NCBI GenBank assembly: GCA_016744415.1
Contig: JADGEL010000003.1
Location: forward strand, 372,001 to 436,000
Length of the DNA: 64,000 nt
Direction: 5' to 3'
Source: Flavobacteriaceae bacterium
GTDB taxonomy: Bacteria; Bacteroidota; Bacteroidia; Flavobacteriales; Flavobacteriaceae
The notes under the pieces were generated by a model. The model saw nothing but the letters and a program-made list of their open reading frames with translations. It searched no databases and had not been told where the DNA came from. The position numbers were made by a program, and so were the translations under genes. Below are positions 54,613 to 63,916 of this stretch, piece after piece (position 1 is the stretch's first letter; the number at the start of each line of letters is the position of its first letter).

Positions 54613-55578
54613 TTATTTTTTTAATTTATTATACACTTTATACATTTTATTAAAAAAATAAACATACAAATCTGGATTAAATTTAATCAAAATCAAATGC
54701 ATTTTTGACGAAAGACTTAAGAATTGTTTAATTTTTATTCTTACAATTATTTCTTTGACATTATTTGTCAATTTTAAATTTGAACGAGCACTTGTCCGTA
54801 AAGTACTAATGGCTGAAGAAATTATTAATCTGAAACACTTCTGACTAAACCCTTTTGATACCTCTCCTATTTCCATAAAGTTAATCAATCTATCAAAAAT
54901 AAAAAACCTGTTTTCTAAGTTTTTTACTTTAAAGTTATTGATAATACTTCCATCTCGCATCAAATAATGGTAATAAATTGTAGGTAATGTAAAGCAACTT
55001 TTTGCAACATTTAGAGCTCTGGGTGTAAATTCTAAATCTTCATATAAAATTCCTTCATAAAATGTCAGGTTATTATTGAGTAGAAACTCTCTTTTATAAA
55101 TAAACTTCCAAATATAAAATAAGCCTTCCAAATGATTAATAAAAAATTCTTCGCCAGAAATAGATTGTTCTAATTTATTTGGAACAAATGCATCAATTAC
55201 TTTATCATTTGAAACAACATCATGACCTAACCAAAACACATCTGATTGATTTACTTTGATGCTTGATATAATACCACCTAAACAATTATTTTCTACCCAG
55301 TCATCAGAATCAACAAACCAAATATAATTGCCCTTTGCATGTTTTAATCCTGTGTTTCTTGCACCACTTAAACCTTTGTTTTCTTGAGAAACAATAGTCA
55401 TATTTTCTATTGATGGCAATAAACGCTCACATATTTCTAAGCATTTATCAGGCGATCCATCATTGACAACTATCAACTCATAATCACTTTTAGGAATATC
55501 TTGACTACTACAACTGATAAGACATTTTTCTATATAATCCTCAACATTATATACGGGTATGACAATAGATAATATCAT
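54613..55578 (-). CDS. Glycosyltransferase family 2
   Basis: A 321-residue GT-A enzyme opening LSIVIPVYNVEDYIEKCL, with VNDGSPD (nucleotide-binding) and the metal motif DSDDW (about 91-95). The C-terminal third is basic and helical with no clear membrane span. Donor unknown. It starts in an ATGA overlap with the pyruvyltransferase gene upstream (four bases). Confidence 0.9.
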   Translation of the reverse strand: MILSIVIPVYNVEDYIEKCLISCSSQDIPKSDYELIVVNDGSPDKCLEICERLLPSIENMTIVSQENKGLSGARNTGLKHAKGNYIWFVDSDDWVENNCLGGIISSIKVNQSDVFWLGHDVVSNDKVIDAFVPNKLEQSISGEEFFINHLEGLFYIWKFIYKREFLLNNNLTFYEGILYEDLEFTPRALNVAKSCFTLPTIYYHYLMRDGSIINNFKVKNLENRFFIFDRLINFMEIGEVSKGFSQKCFRLIISSAISTLRTSARSNLKLTNNVKEIIVRIKIKQFLSLSSKMHLILIKFNPDLYVYFFNKMYKVYNKLKK

Positions 55579-56648
55579 AATTGATTCAAAACAATTTCTT
55601 TAATTTCATCAAATCGATATCGTAGATTTTGTTTTTTATTTTCAAATGCTTCTGACTTTATTTGATTTATTACATCTAGCACATTCTTTGTTGAATATTC
55701 GAGAACCAAATGAATATTAGTTGCATCTCGTATCCACTCAAAAGACGATTGTACTTTGTGGTTATTATTTAACAAAACTAGCACTGGTGTATTTGTAACA
55801 AAGCAAAAAATCATTCCGTGCAACCTGTCTGTCACAACTAATTCTGCTTTTTTAAAAGTGTCCCAAATGTCGAATAGCTCAGAAACTCGTGTTTTTAATC
55901 CCATAAAATCTGTACCAATATGTGTGTCTCTAAAAGTATAATTTTTATAATGATCACCTACTATTGATAGTAATTCTTGATGTTGTTCATTCGTCAATTT
56001 CTTTTCTTTATCTTCACGTAAACAAATTACTGCATCCCTTCTTTTTAATTTTGGGTTAACTCTATCTAAAGACATAACAATATCAGGCACCAACAACGAC
56101 TTATTATTTGAAAAATGTTTTTGATAAAAATCAAATGTTTTTTGCTCTCTTGCCAACAATAATAAATGCTTGTGGTTTGCATAAATTGATTTTGCTCTAT
56201 TTAATGCATTAATGCCTTTTAATGTTTCAGAAAAATCTATTGTTTGTGGAAAAGAAATGATTTTATTATTTGGAAAGTATTCAACAACCAATTGACGGTA
56301 ATTCTCAATCTGCTCATATAAATCACCCATATTACCCCCGCCAACAGTTGTAACTATATCATCTTTATTTATGATTCGCTTTACATATTCTAATCCCATT
56401 AAAGTTTTACTAATTGGAATCTCCGTTATTATATAATCACTAAAAGTGCTGCTTAAAAACTTGTGTTGCGCATACGTGATTGCAACATCACCCAAATTAC
56501 CATAATCAGCAGCTAAAAAAATGAAAATTCGTTTTTTTGTTGATGGTATTTTAAAATTGAAATATGAATTCGATCTAAGCTTTAATCGGAATAATAGTAA
56601 TTTAACTTTTGATTTATGGGAAATGAGGCTTTTTAGCTTTTTTAGCAT
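55575..56648 (-). CDS. Polysaccharide pyruvyl transferase family protein
   Basis: A 357-residue protein of the polysaccharide pyruvyltransferase family (CsaB/EpsO/AmsJ-like), which adds ketal-linked pyruvate from PEP to a sugar. Markers are YGNLGDVAITYAQ (about 50-62), TVGGGNMGDLY (about 101) and the C-terminal VVTDRLHGMIFCFVTNTPVLVL block. Pyruvyl groups add negative charge to the exopolymer. It lies after wzx and before a GT2, with a four-base overlap to the latter. Confidence 0.88.
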   Translation of the reverse strand: MLKKLKSLISHKSKVKLLLFRLKLRSNSYFNFKIPSTKKRIFIFLAADYGNLGDVAITYAQHKFLSSTFSDYIITEIPISKTLMGLEYVKRIINKDDIVTTVGGGNMGDLYEQIENYRQLVVEYFPNNKIISFPQTIDFSETLKGINALNRAKSIYANHKHLLLLAREQKTFDFYQKHFSNNKSLLVPDIVMSLDRVNPKLKRRDAVICLREDKEKKLTNEQHQELLSIVGDHYKNYTFRDTHIGTDFMGLKTRVSELFDIWDTFKKAELVVTDRLHGMIFCFVTNTPVLVLLNNNHKVQSSFEWIRDATNIHLVLEYSTKNVLDVINQIKSEAFENKKQNLRYRFDEIKEIVLNQL

Positions 56649-56654
56649 TACAAT

Positions 56655-58175
56655 TTATTTTCTAACAATTTTACTTCTTACTTTTTCTATAGCACTATTA
56701 ACTAATAGTTTTTCATTGTTGGTCAATATAAACCAAAATAGGACAACATACAAACCACTATAGACTAACCCTCTAACAATTAAATATTTTACTGATAAAC
56801 TTGGTAGAAATTGTGACAAATAATTGGTGATAACAATTAGTACAAAAGCCATAGTAAACAAAGGTGCTATTTCTTTATAATATCTAAACATCTGTAGTCC
56901 AATTTTAGAATGGTAATACCAAGTCATAATTATTCTTTCTAAAAGCATAAAAATAACTGTTCCTATTATCATCCCTAACCCCTTTTGTTCTTGTGCTAAA
57001 TATGCCCCTAAGGCAGCACCACATAGAGTAAGAAACAATAATAACAAGCCTCTAAACTTTATTTTGTTTTTAGCCTCTAATATATTATTTCCAAAACCTT
57101 GGCTTAATAACAAAGTTAGACCAAGCATAATAATTACTGCATACAAATAAGCATCAATAAAAGGCTCTCCTGCCCAAAAATACACAAAGTCTTCTCCTAC
57201 CAAAATAAAGCCCCCTAAAACATATAGTAATACCAATAATATGATTCGAGATATTCTAATAAACATATTAGTTAACTCAGTTGAAGTAACATTTGCACTT
57301 ACCATTTTCATAGCTTTTGGCAGAAAGACAGATGCTATTGCTGACGAAAAAGCTCCATAATAATTACCAAGTGTAATACCAACAGCATAAATTGCCACTA
57401 CACTGGTTGTAAAAGTTAAACCTAAAATAAGTTGTCCAAACTGCCATCTAAATTGATGAACTAAAGCAAAAATAAAAATCCAAATTGAATAACCAAAAAT
57501 CAATTTTAATAGCTTTTTATCAAATTGGTGTAGGTAAATTTTTACTTTGAGTTTCTTAAATACAATGGTCATGTTTATAGCAATAATTAGTAAATTCATA
57601 CTAGTATCAACTATAACGATACCAACAGAATCTCCTCCTAAAAGCAATAAACTAACAACTAATAAACTTCTAGAAACATAACGGATAATATTGGCTGTTC
57701 TAGGTAAAATAAATTCTTCATAACCACTACAAATACCAGTAAAAGCCCCTCCAGGTAACGAAATCGCTAAATTAAAAACAAGAATCAAAAACATAGTTTT
57801 TGCTTTTCTTAATTCGTCAATCGTTAATGTATTTGCATATAAAGTATCTAAGTTAAAGTAAACAGTGAGTCCGCCAACAACAACCATCAAAGAAATGAGT
57901 CCATACATTATGAAACCATGGGCAAGAAAATTTTCTTCTCCTTTTTTATCATTTTCAGCTCTATATTTTGCAACAAAACGAACAATGGTTTTATTCAGTC
58001 CAAAATCTAAAACAGACATATAACCAACTAAAGCTCCTATCATTGTCCACAATCCATATTCAGATTGCCCCAATGACCTTATTATAAAAGGGGTTAAAAC
58101 CAGCCCTATGCCATTGGTTAATAATATGATGACATAAGAAAGCGCAACACCTCCTTTTAGTTGATTCACGGCCAT
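56655..58175 (-). CDS. wzx: Lipid-linked repeat-unit flippase (Wzx-like, MVF/MATE fold)
   Basis: A 506-residue protein with about 12-14 membrane spans, opening GGVALSYVIILLTNGIGLVLTPFIIRSLGQSEYGLWTM, the usual Wzx start. It moves undecaprenyl-PP-linked repeat units to the periplasmic side. It is followed six bases downstream by the pyruvyltransferase gene and preceded by ugd nine bases away. Confidence 0.9.
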   Translation of the reverse strand: MAVNQLKGGVALSYVIILLTNGIGLVLTPFIIRSLGQSEYGLWTMIGALVGYMSVLDFGLNKTIVRFVAKYRAENDKKGEENFLAHGFIMYGLISLMVVVGGLTVYFNLDTLYANTLTIDELRKAKTMFLILVFNLAISLPGGAFTGICSGYEEFILPRTANIIRYVSRSLLVVSLLLLGGDSVGIVIVDTSMNLLIIAINMTIVFKKLKVKIYLHQFDKKLLKLIFGYSIWIFIFALVHQFRWQFGQLILGLTFTTSVVAIYAVGITLGNYYGAFSSAIASVFLPKAMKMVSANVTSTELTNMFIRISRIILLVLLYVLGGFILVGEDFVYFWAGEPFIDAYLYAVIIMLGLTLLLSQGFGNNILEAKNKIKFRGLLLLFLTLCGAALGAYLAQEQKGLGMIIGTVIFMLLERIIMTWYYHSKIGLQMFRYYKEIAPLFTMAFVLIVITNYLSQFLPSLSVKYLIVRGLVYSGLYVVLFWFILTNNEKLLVNSAIEKVRSKIVRK

Positions 58176-58183
58176 GTTAATTT

Positions 58184-59509
58184 TTATCTTTTACCAATTT
58201 GATAATATTCAAAGCCTTGTTTTTTAAGTCTTGATTCATCATATTGATTTCTTCCATCAAAAATTATTGGAGTATTTAATTGTGATTTTAATTCGTCAAA
58301 ATCTGGAGAACGGAACTCTTTCCACTCTGTTAAAAGAATCATTGCATCTGCACCCTTTATTGTTTCATATTTTGATTGACAATAAGAAATTCCAGTAACA
58401 TCTTTTAAATAGAAGTGTTCTGCTTCTTTCATAGCTTTAGGATCATAGGCCTGAATTTTCGCTCCGCGTTTTATTAATTCTCTTACAACATAAATTGCAG
58501 GTGCTTCACGCATATCATCGGTTCCTGGTTTAAAAGCAAGCCCCCAAAGAGCAAATGTTTTATCTGATAAATCTTCTCCAAATCGCTTAACAATTTTATT
58601 GGCAATCACAAATTTTTGCCTGTCATTCACATATTCTACTGATGTAATTAAACTTGCATCATAGCCTTTTTCTTCGGCCATTTTCTTTAAAGCCTTTACA
58701 TCTTTTGGAAAACATGAGCCTCCATAACCACTACCTGGATATATAAAACTATACCCAATACGGCTATCTGATCCAATCCCTATTCTAACTTCATTTACAT
58801 CAGCTCCTACCAATTCACAAATATTAGCAACCTCATTCATAAAAGAAATTTTTGTTGCCAACATTGCATTTGCAACATATTTAGTCATTTCAGCTGATCT
58901 AATATCCATAAAAATAAGTCGGTCATGATTATGCACAAAAGGTGAATATAAAGCGCGCATTTGTTCAACAGCAAAATCATTATCTGCTCCAACCACTACT
59001 CTATCGGGTTTCATAAAATCTTGAATTGCAGCTCCCTCTTTTAAAAATTCTGGATTTGAAACTACGTGGAATTCAATATCTAAATTTCTCTTTTTGAGTT
59101 CAGCATCAATAGTTTCTTTAACTTTATCAGCAGTACCTACAGGTACTGTAGATTTATCAACCACAATTAACTTTTCCTGCATTTCTTGACCAATTTGTTT
59201 GGCAACAGCTGTTACATATTTCAAATCTGCAGAGCCATCTTCTCCCATTGGAGTACCTACTGCAATAAAAACAACATCGCACTTTGAAAGTCCATCAGAA
59301 AGTTTAGTGCTGAAATTTAAATTTCCTTTTTGATAATTTTTTAAAACCATAGCCTCAAGACCTGGTTCGTATATGGGGATAATTCCTTTTTCTAAGTTTT
59401 CTATTTTTGATTTGTCAACATCAATACAGGTAACCATATTTCCCATTTCTGAAAAACAGGTACCACTAACCAATCCAACATAACCCGTTCCTACAACAGT
59501 TAAATTCAT
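58184..59509 (-). CDS. ugd: UDP-glucose 6-dehydrogenase family protein
   Basis: A 441-residue UDP-sugar dehydrogenase. The NAD motif GTGYVGLVSG is at 7-16, the catalytic Cys is Cys266 in GYGGSCFPKD, and the TVPVGT and NPEFLKEG blocks are intact. It oxidises UDP-glucose (or a related UDP-sugar) to the uronate, giving an acidic donor sugar. The DegT and WbpM enzymes would need GlcNAc, so this supplies a second precursor. It is the first gene of the 15-gene right arm, with the promoter in the 393-base gap upstream. Confidence 0.93.
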   Translation of the reverse strand: MNLTVVGTGYVGLVSGTCFSEMGNMVTCIDVDKSKIENLEKGIIPIYEPGLEAMVLKNYQKGNLNFSTKLSDGLSKCDVVFIAVGTPMGEDGSADLKYVTAVAKQIGQEMQEKLIVVDKSTVPVGTADKVKETIDAELKKRNLDIEFHVVSNPEFLKEGAAIQDFMKPDRVVVGADNDFAVEQMRALYSPFVHNHDRLIFMDIRSAEMTKYVANAMLATKISFMNEVANICELVGADVNEVRIGIGSDSRIGYSFIYPGSGYGGSCFPKDVKALKKMAEEKGYDASLITSVEYVNDRQKFVIANKIVKRFGEDLSDKTFALWGLAFKPGTDDMREAPAIYVVRELIKRGAKIQAYDPKAMKEAEHFYLKDVTGISYCQSKYETIKGADAMILLTEWKEFRSPDFDELKSQLNTPIIFDGRNQYDESRLKKQGFEYYQIGKR

Positions 59510-59902
59510 GAATAAAAAGTATTTACAATTTTTGTTTTTTTAGTATTACAAATAAAAGGAAAAATAAACTAAAAATCAATTCTTTCGGTTCAAAACTATT
59601 ATAGTTTACATGCATGAATTTAATAAAAAGATCTTCTAGCTAATTTTAACAAAAGATATCAATTCTCTATTTAATGCTAAACTTGAATTATATAAAAACA
59701 CAACTGAACAGGTATCGATTTTAAAATAGGTATTTTTAGATATTATCCTCAACACTCATTATTATTCCTTATAAACAATGAGTTAAATTATAAAGACAGA
59801 TTTAAATCTAGTAGGATAAAGGAAATTAGAGAATTAAACATAATAATAAAAACGATTAAAGTCACCCTCAATAGTTTTGATAAAATAAATCCTTAATAAA
59901 AT
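59510..59902. other. Intergenic region upstream of the right EPS operon
   Basis: A 393-base AT-rich gap between the Crp/Fnr gene and ugd, both on the minus strand; it must include the ugd operon promoter. A minus-strand TAGTTTTG (59598-59591) fits a -7 box, but no -33 element is visible. A weak actcatt/aatgagt hairpin lies at 59754-59783. No reading frame or repeat of note. Confidence 0.5.
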
Positions 59903-60556
59903 TTAAATCTTCTTAACGATGATTTTATTTCTACGGATTTCGATTTTACCTGCTATTTCAAGTCTTTTTAACAATCGTGAAACTACTATACGTGATGAAT
60001 TAATGTCATTTGCGATTTCTCTATGTGTAATAACAAGATTCTTATCTTTTGTAATTTTAACTTGGGTCGCTAAGTATTTTTGCAATCGATCATCAAGAGA
60101 CATAAATGCATGGCTATCAATAGACTCAACCATTTCTAATAAACGTTCATGGTAGCTGTCTATAATAAAATATCGCCAAGATCTATATTTAGTAAGCCAA
60201 TCATCAATTCTACCGACAGGTACAAAGATGGCTTCAACATCTTTTTCTACAATTCCTTTAAAGATACTTTTTTTACGATTGATACAATTGACAAAAGATA
60301 TGGCACAAGTATCTCCTTTTTCTAAATAATATAAAACTAGCTCTTCACCTTCTTTTTCTTGACGAATAATTTTTACAGCACCTCTCAATATTAACGGTAT
60401 ATGTGTCATTTCATCATCAATATCAATCAATAACTCTCCTGATTTTAACTTATCACAATAGCCAATATCTACAATTTCATCTATTAAGTCTTTTTCAAAA
60501 ACAGATGCGTAATGCTCGCTTAATTTTTCTCTCAATAATATTTCTTGTGTATTCAC
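59903..60556 (-). CDS. Crp/Fnr family transcriptional regulator
   Basis: A 217-residue Crp/Fnr regulator: cyclic-nucleotide-binding-like beta-roll (about 20-115), dimer helix (about 125-155) and C-terminal winged helix-turn-helix (about 155-215) with recognition helix SSRIVVSRLLKRLE (187-200). The effector pocket has Cys84 and Cys91 (DTCAISFVNC) and Cys34, not an FNR [4Fe-4S] pattern; a thiol- or persulfide-sensing role is possible. Translation starts at GTG 60556. It lies between the EPS operon and the rhodanese/porin operon and is a candidate regulator of both. Confidence 0.92.
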   Translation of the reverse strand: MNTQEILLREKLSEHYASVFEKDLIDEIVDIGYCDKLKSGELLIDIDDEMTHIPLILRGAVKIIRQEKEGEELVLYYLEKGDTCAISFVNCINRKKSIFKGIVEKDVEAIFVPVGRIDDWLTKYRSWRYFIIDSYHERLLEMVESIDSHAFMSLDDRLQKYLATQVKITKDKNLVITHREIANDINSSRIVVSRLLKRLEIAGKIEIRRNKIIVKKI

Positions 60557-60588
60557 TTTTAAAATTTAATTACATGCGAAGTTACATT

Positions 60589-60628
60589 AAAAAAAAACTC
60601 TCTAAGAAATCTTAGAGAGCTTTTTTTT
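60589..60628 (-). terminator. Terminator of the rhodanese-porin operon (bidirectional sequence)
   Basis: Stem ctctctaag / cttagagag with an A run on one side and a T run on the other; on the minus strand it follows the porin gene and precedes the Crp/Fnr gene, so it would separate them. Confidence 0.85.
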
Positions 60629-60659
60629 CAAATTCAATTTTAGATTAAATACTAAACAA

Positions 60660-61697
60660 TTAGAATACAACTTGAATTTGAGCTAAAAACTTATCGTTAT
60701 CCATATTAATATATGTTTCTATATTAGCTTGATAATTTAGTTGTAATCTGATTTTATCATTAAAGAAATAATTAACTCCTAAAGTCATTCTTTCAGAATA
60801 ACCTAAATCTTTAATATCTAAATCTTGATCAAAAAACTCGTATTTAAATACGGGCTGAACGTCCCATTTGGTATCATACCAAACCATACCATAGGCACCA
60901 TCTCTTCTATTACCTAATACCATTGGTTCTGATCCACAACCTCCTCCTGCTGCTCTATTATAATCACCTTCGTCATATATATACTCTCCTTGAATGTGCA
61001 AGTTATCAAAGTTCAATAAAAACTCAGCCCCAACAGTTGTTCTAGTATCAGAGTCATTATTTGGATACCCTAACCTAAAGCTACCTCCAATTGTCATAAA
61101 GTTGGTCACTTTATAGGTTAACCTACCAATAATATCTTTCTTATTATTGTTATCTTTAACATTGAGACCTCTACCATTCATTAATGCAACTGCATATTCA
61201 AATTTGGTATATTTATTTCCACCAAAAACAGCCATACCATAATCTCTTTGAGGGGCAACTAATTGGTCTGATACAATCGCTCTATCAATAGTAGTTAATT
61301 TACTACAGGCGGTTGTAACCTCTTTACCAAAAGGCTGTTTAAATGAACCAATAGAAACTCTAGCCCAATCATATTTATCCCAAGTTATGAAAGCATCCAT
61401 TAAATAAGCGCTACCAACACCTCCAATAAATGGACTTGTTTCGAGCATCAAGTAATAAGAAAAATCATCATATACTCGACCTCTTACACCTATTCTAGCT
61501 CTTCTAAATGCAAAGGTACTCTCTGCTTGATCTGTAAAATTATAATTATATTCTGGTTGAAAAAAACCGAAAATTTTAATTTTTGGGGTTGGGATTGAGT
61601 CGTTTGTTGGCTCGTCAGAATCACATCCCTGTGCATAAATATTACTTATATTAAATATGAATGCAAATAAGAACAATAAAATTATTTTACTTTTCAT
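60660..61697 (-). CDS. Phosphate-selective porin O/P family protein
   Basis: A 345-residue outer-membrane beta-barrel with signal peptide (cut near IYAQ). The block FGFFQPEYNYNF and the FAFRRARIGVRGRVYDDFSYYLMLE segment (about 62-88) are typical of the OprO/OprP family; the barrel closes with KFLAQIQVVF. Despite the family name, anion or other solute preference cannot be inferred. It is the last gene of the operon with two rhodanese proteins and follows the second one by 21 bases. Confidence 0.88.
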   Translation of the reverse strand: MKSKIILLFLFAFIFNISNIYAQGCDSDEPTNDSIPTPKIKIFGFFQPEYNYNFTDQAESTFAFRRARIGVRGRVYDDFSYYLMLETSPFIGGVGSAYLMDAFITWDKYDWARVSIGSFKQPFGKEVTTACSKLTTIDRAIVSDQLVAPQRDYGMAVFGGNKYTKFEYAVALMNGRGLNVKDNNNKKDIIGRLTYKVTNFMTIGGSFRLGYPNNDSDTRTTVGAEFLLNFDNLHIQGEYIYDEGDYNRAAGGGCGSEPMVLGNRRDGAYGMVWYDTKWDVQPVFKYEFFDQDLDIKDLGYSERMTLGVNYFFNDKIRLQLNYQANIETYINMDNDKFLAQIQVVF

Positions 61698-61718
61698 TTT
61701 TTCTATTTTTAAAGTTAA

Positions 61719-62723
61719 TTAATTTACTAATGGTAAATTTTTTGAAACCGAAGCACTCCACTTATTTGATGTCCATGCAGAATTTGAATTGTACAATCCA
61801 TTCATACCAAAAGTTAAACTATATGCATCATATCCCAAAACATTTAACCATGCTGTTAAAACTGCTGAAGTTTGACCTGTATAGCAGTAGCTAACTATTT
61901 TTGCATTTGAATCTGGATTCATAGCTAAATAACCATTACCTACTAGTAATAATTCTTCTTTTACTCTATAAGCATTTGAAATATGTCCAAATCCAGTATA
62001 GTCAGTTGCACTGAAATAGTTGTTTACAAAGAAGTTACTTGGTGATGCTAATACATCTACATTTGATGCTGTTTTAAATCCACCATCAACCACATCTTCG
62101 ATTCTACTCATAAGAATATCATGACCATCTTGTGATAGACTTGAAATTGTAGGGTCAGTAAATATTTGATTTGCAGGCTCACTTGAGTAAGTCCAATTTG
62201 AGCTTCCTTGCGCTATGTCTCCAATATTATTATTCCATGATCCAGCGGTTGCAGGATTCCATCCAGACATACCCCATTTTAAAGCTTGTGTATCGCTATA
62301 ACCATACATACGCATCAACGAAGTTGCATAACAAGCTGTTTGACCAGTATAACAAACCATTAAAATCGGTTTACCATTCGCATTTGCAGCTTCTGTTAAA
62401 ATATTTTCAAAAGCAATATTTTTTGCTCCTTGTATATGTCCTGAGTTAAAAGCATCTCCACTTCTTATGTCAAGAATATAATATTTATCTAAAAAAGCAT
62501 CTAAATCTGCATCTGCTGGAGCACCAACAACAAATTTTATTGTACCGCCTGGACCCGATAAAATATTATTAAGATCCAATTGATTGGCAACCATATAATC
62601 TTTCAATAATGAAAATGCTGGTGTAACCTCTCCACCTCCTAAATCATCACCTCTATCACATGATGTAAGAAACAATGCTGGTATTAATAAAAACCCTATT
62701 ACTATTAATTTTAAATTTTTCAT
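61719..62723 (-). CDS. Double-rhodanese lipoprotein
   Basis: A 334-residue lipoprotein (lipobox FLTSC, Cys22, then DRGDD, an acidic post-Cys stretch). Two rhodanese domains: active loop VCYTGQTA with Cys124 and YCYTGQTS with Cys280, each preceded by an Asp-x-Arg segment (DIRSG at 85) or related motif. Rhodaneses carry sulfane sulfur as persulfides. Both catalytic Cys are present, unlike many tandem rhodaneses where one is dead. The lipid anchor places it in the envelope, next to a porin gene; thiosulfate, polysulfide or cyanide handling is inferred. Confidence 0.88.
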   Translation of the reverse strand: MKNLKLIVIGFLLIPALFLTSCDRGDDLGGGEVTPAFSLLKDYMVANQLDLNNILSGPGGTIKFVVGAPADADLDAFLDKYYILDIRSGDAFNSGHIQGAKNIAFENILTEAANANGKPILMVCYTGQTACYATSLMRMYGYSDTQALKWGMSGWNPATAGSWNNNIGDIAQGSSNWTYSSEPANQIFTDPTISSLSQDGHDILMSRIEDVVDGGFKTASNVDVLASPSNFFVNNYFSATDYTGFGHISNAYRVKEELLLVGNGYLAMNPDSNAKIVSYCYTGQTSAVLTAWLNVLGYDAYSLTFGMNGLYNSNSAWTSNKWSASVSKNLPLVN

Positions 62724-62758
62724 GATTAAATCTTTTATATTATTTGTTTTAATTTTTA

Positions 62759-63763
62759 CTATTCAATTACTGGATACATATTTATTTCTTTTTTTGAAAA
62801 AGCATCTTTTTTATTTGCTTTCAACACTTTATTCATAAAACTATTTGCTCCATAAGCAATATTACTAGAGTCATACCCTAGTATGTTTAAATAAGCCACT
62901 ACATGAGCTGCTCTTTGACCCGTTAAACAATATATTGCTATCTTCTTATCTACTGGAAGTGTATTTAAATCAACTGTAGAAGATAGAGAGGTACTTGGTT
63001 CATATTGAATAGCACCTGGTATATGTCCCATATTATATACATCCTCTGTATTATAATTAACTATATAATACTCACTTGGATTTTCAAACACTACGGGGGA
63101 CTTAAGAATATATTCTTTATATGGTGTTGCAAAAGCTTTTTCTAATCTTACTCTTAAAATATCTTTTGCCTCTGTTTTACCAGTATTAATAACTGGATAA
63201 ACTCCTACATCTGATTTAATATTTGCTGTAGTCTCAACTTTATCTGCAAAGTTATTAGTCGTGTTTTTAGTCCATGAATTTTCTGCAAAATCAGTTCTCC
63301 AAGAGCTCATTCCCCATTTCATACTATAAACATTATCATAACCCGCAATTCTTAACAAACCTGTATAATAAGCTGCAGATTGACCTGAGTAACAAATCAT
63401 CACAATTTTATCAAAATCATTTGGGCTAATTTCACTTTCAAAATAAGTAAGCAAATCTGATGCTTTAACGTTTTTAGCATTTTTTATATGGCCAAATTCA
63501 AACCAACTATCGCTACGTATATCTATTAATAGGTAGTTAGAATTTTTATAATTTTTTTTGACTTCATCTGCATTTATTATTGCAGTCGAAGCATCCGTAT
63601 TTATAAAAACTCCATTGGATTCCATATATTCTAAAAGCACCTCAAACTCACTGGGTGGATTTAAAGTTACATTTTCAAAATTTGTAGAATTACTTGTAAA
63701 ACCGCTTGAAAAAGCAACTGTAGAAATAATTAGGGTTACTAAAAAAAATGATAATTTTTTCAT
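62759..63763 (-). CDS. Secreted double-rhodanese protein
   Basis: A 334-residue paralog of the next gene with a plain signal peptide (MKKLSFFLVTLIISTVAFSS), so it is periplasmic or secreted and not lipidated. Two rhodanese domains carry Cys124 (ICYSGQSA) and Cys279 (YCLTGQRA); the first DIR motif is at 81-83 (LIDIRSD). The different loop residues (YSGQS versus LTGQR) suggest the two domains differ in acceptor. It is the first gene of the operon, and the two-palindrome region lies upstream. Confidence 0.88.
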   Translation of the reverse strand: MKKLSFFLVTLIISTVAFSSGFTSNSTNFENVTLNPPSEFEVLLEYMESNGVFINTDASTAIINADEVKKNYKNSNYLLIDIRSDSWFEFGHIKNAKNVKASDLLTYFESEISPNDFDKIVMICYSGQSAAYYTGLLRIAGYDNVYSMKWGMSSWRTDFAENSWTKNTTNNFADKVETTANIKSDVGVYPVINTGKTEAKDILRVRLEKAFATPYKEYILKSPVVFENPSEYYIVNYNTEDVYNMGHIPGAIQYEPSTSLSSTVDLNTLPVDKKIAIYCLTGQRAAHVVAYLNILGYDSSNIAYGANSFMNKVLKANKKDAFSKKEINMYPVIE

Positions 63764-63880
63764 AATTTAAGGTTTAATATTTAACTAATTGTTTGTTCTA
63801 ATTTGAAGTAAAATTAAATCTCAAGCCCAATGTTATTTATGATATTTGTCATTTTTTACAATATGTAATCATTATACACA

Positions 63881-63916
63881 GTAACAATTGTTACAATTAT
63901 ATGTAACAATTGTTAC
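63881..63916. promoter_or_regulatory. Twin 14-bp perfect palindromes (putative Crp/Fnr-type operators)
   Basis: GTAACAATTGTTAC occurs twice, at 63881-63894 and 63903-63916 (the second extends to ATGTAACAATTGTTACAT, 63901-63918). The centres are 22 bases apart, about two helical turns, so both face one side of the DNA. The half-site layout GTAAC-N4-GTTAC fits Crp/Fnr-family operators. They lie 118-155 bases upstream of the rhodanese ATG at 63763 on the minus strand. A divergent gene beyond the window could also use them. Confidence 0.65.

Noticed and set aside
63881..63916. CRISPR repeat for the twin palindromes
   Set aside because: Only two short copies with an 8-base gap and no spacer array; operator sites fit better.
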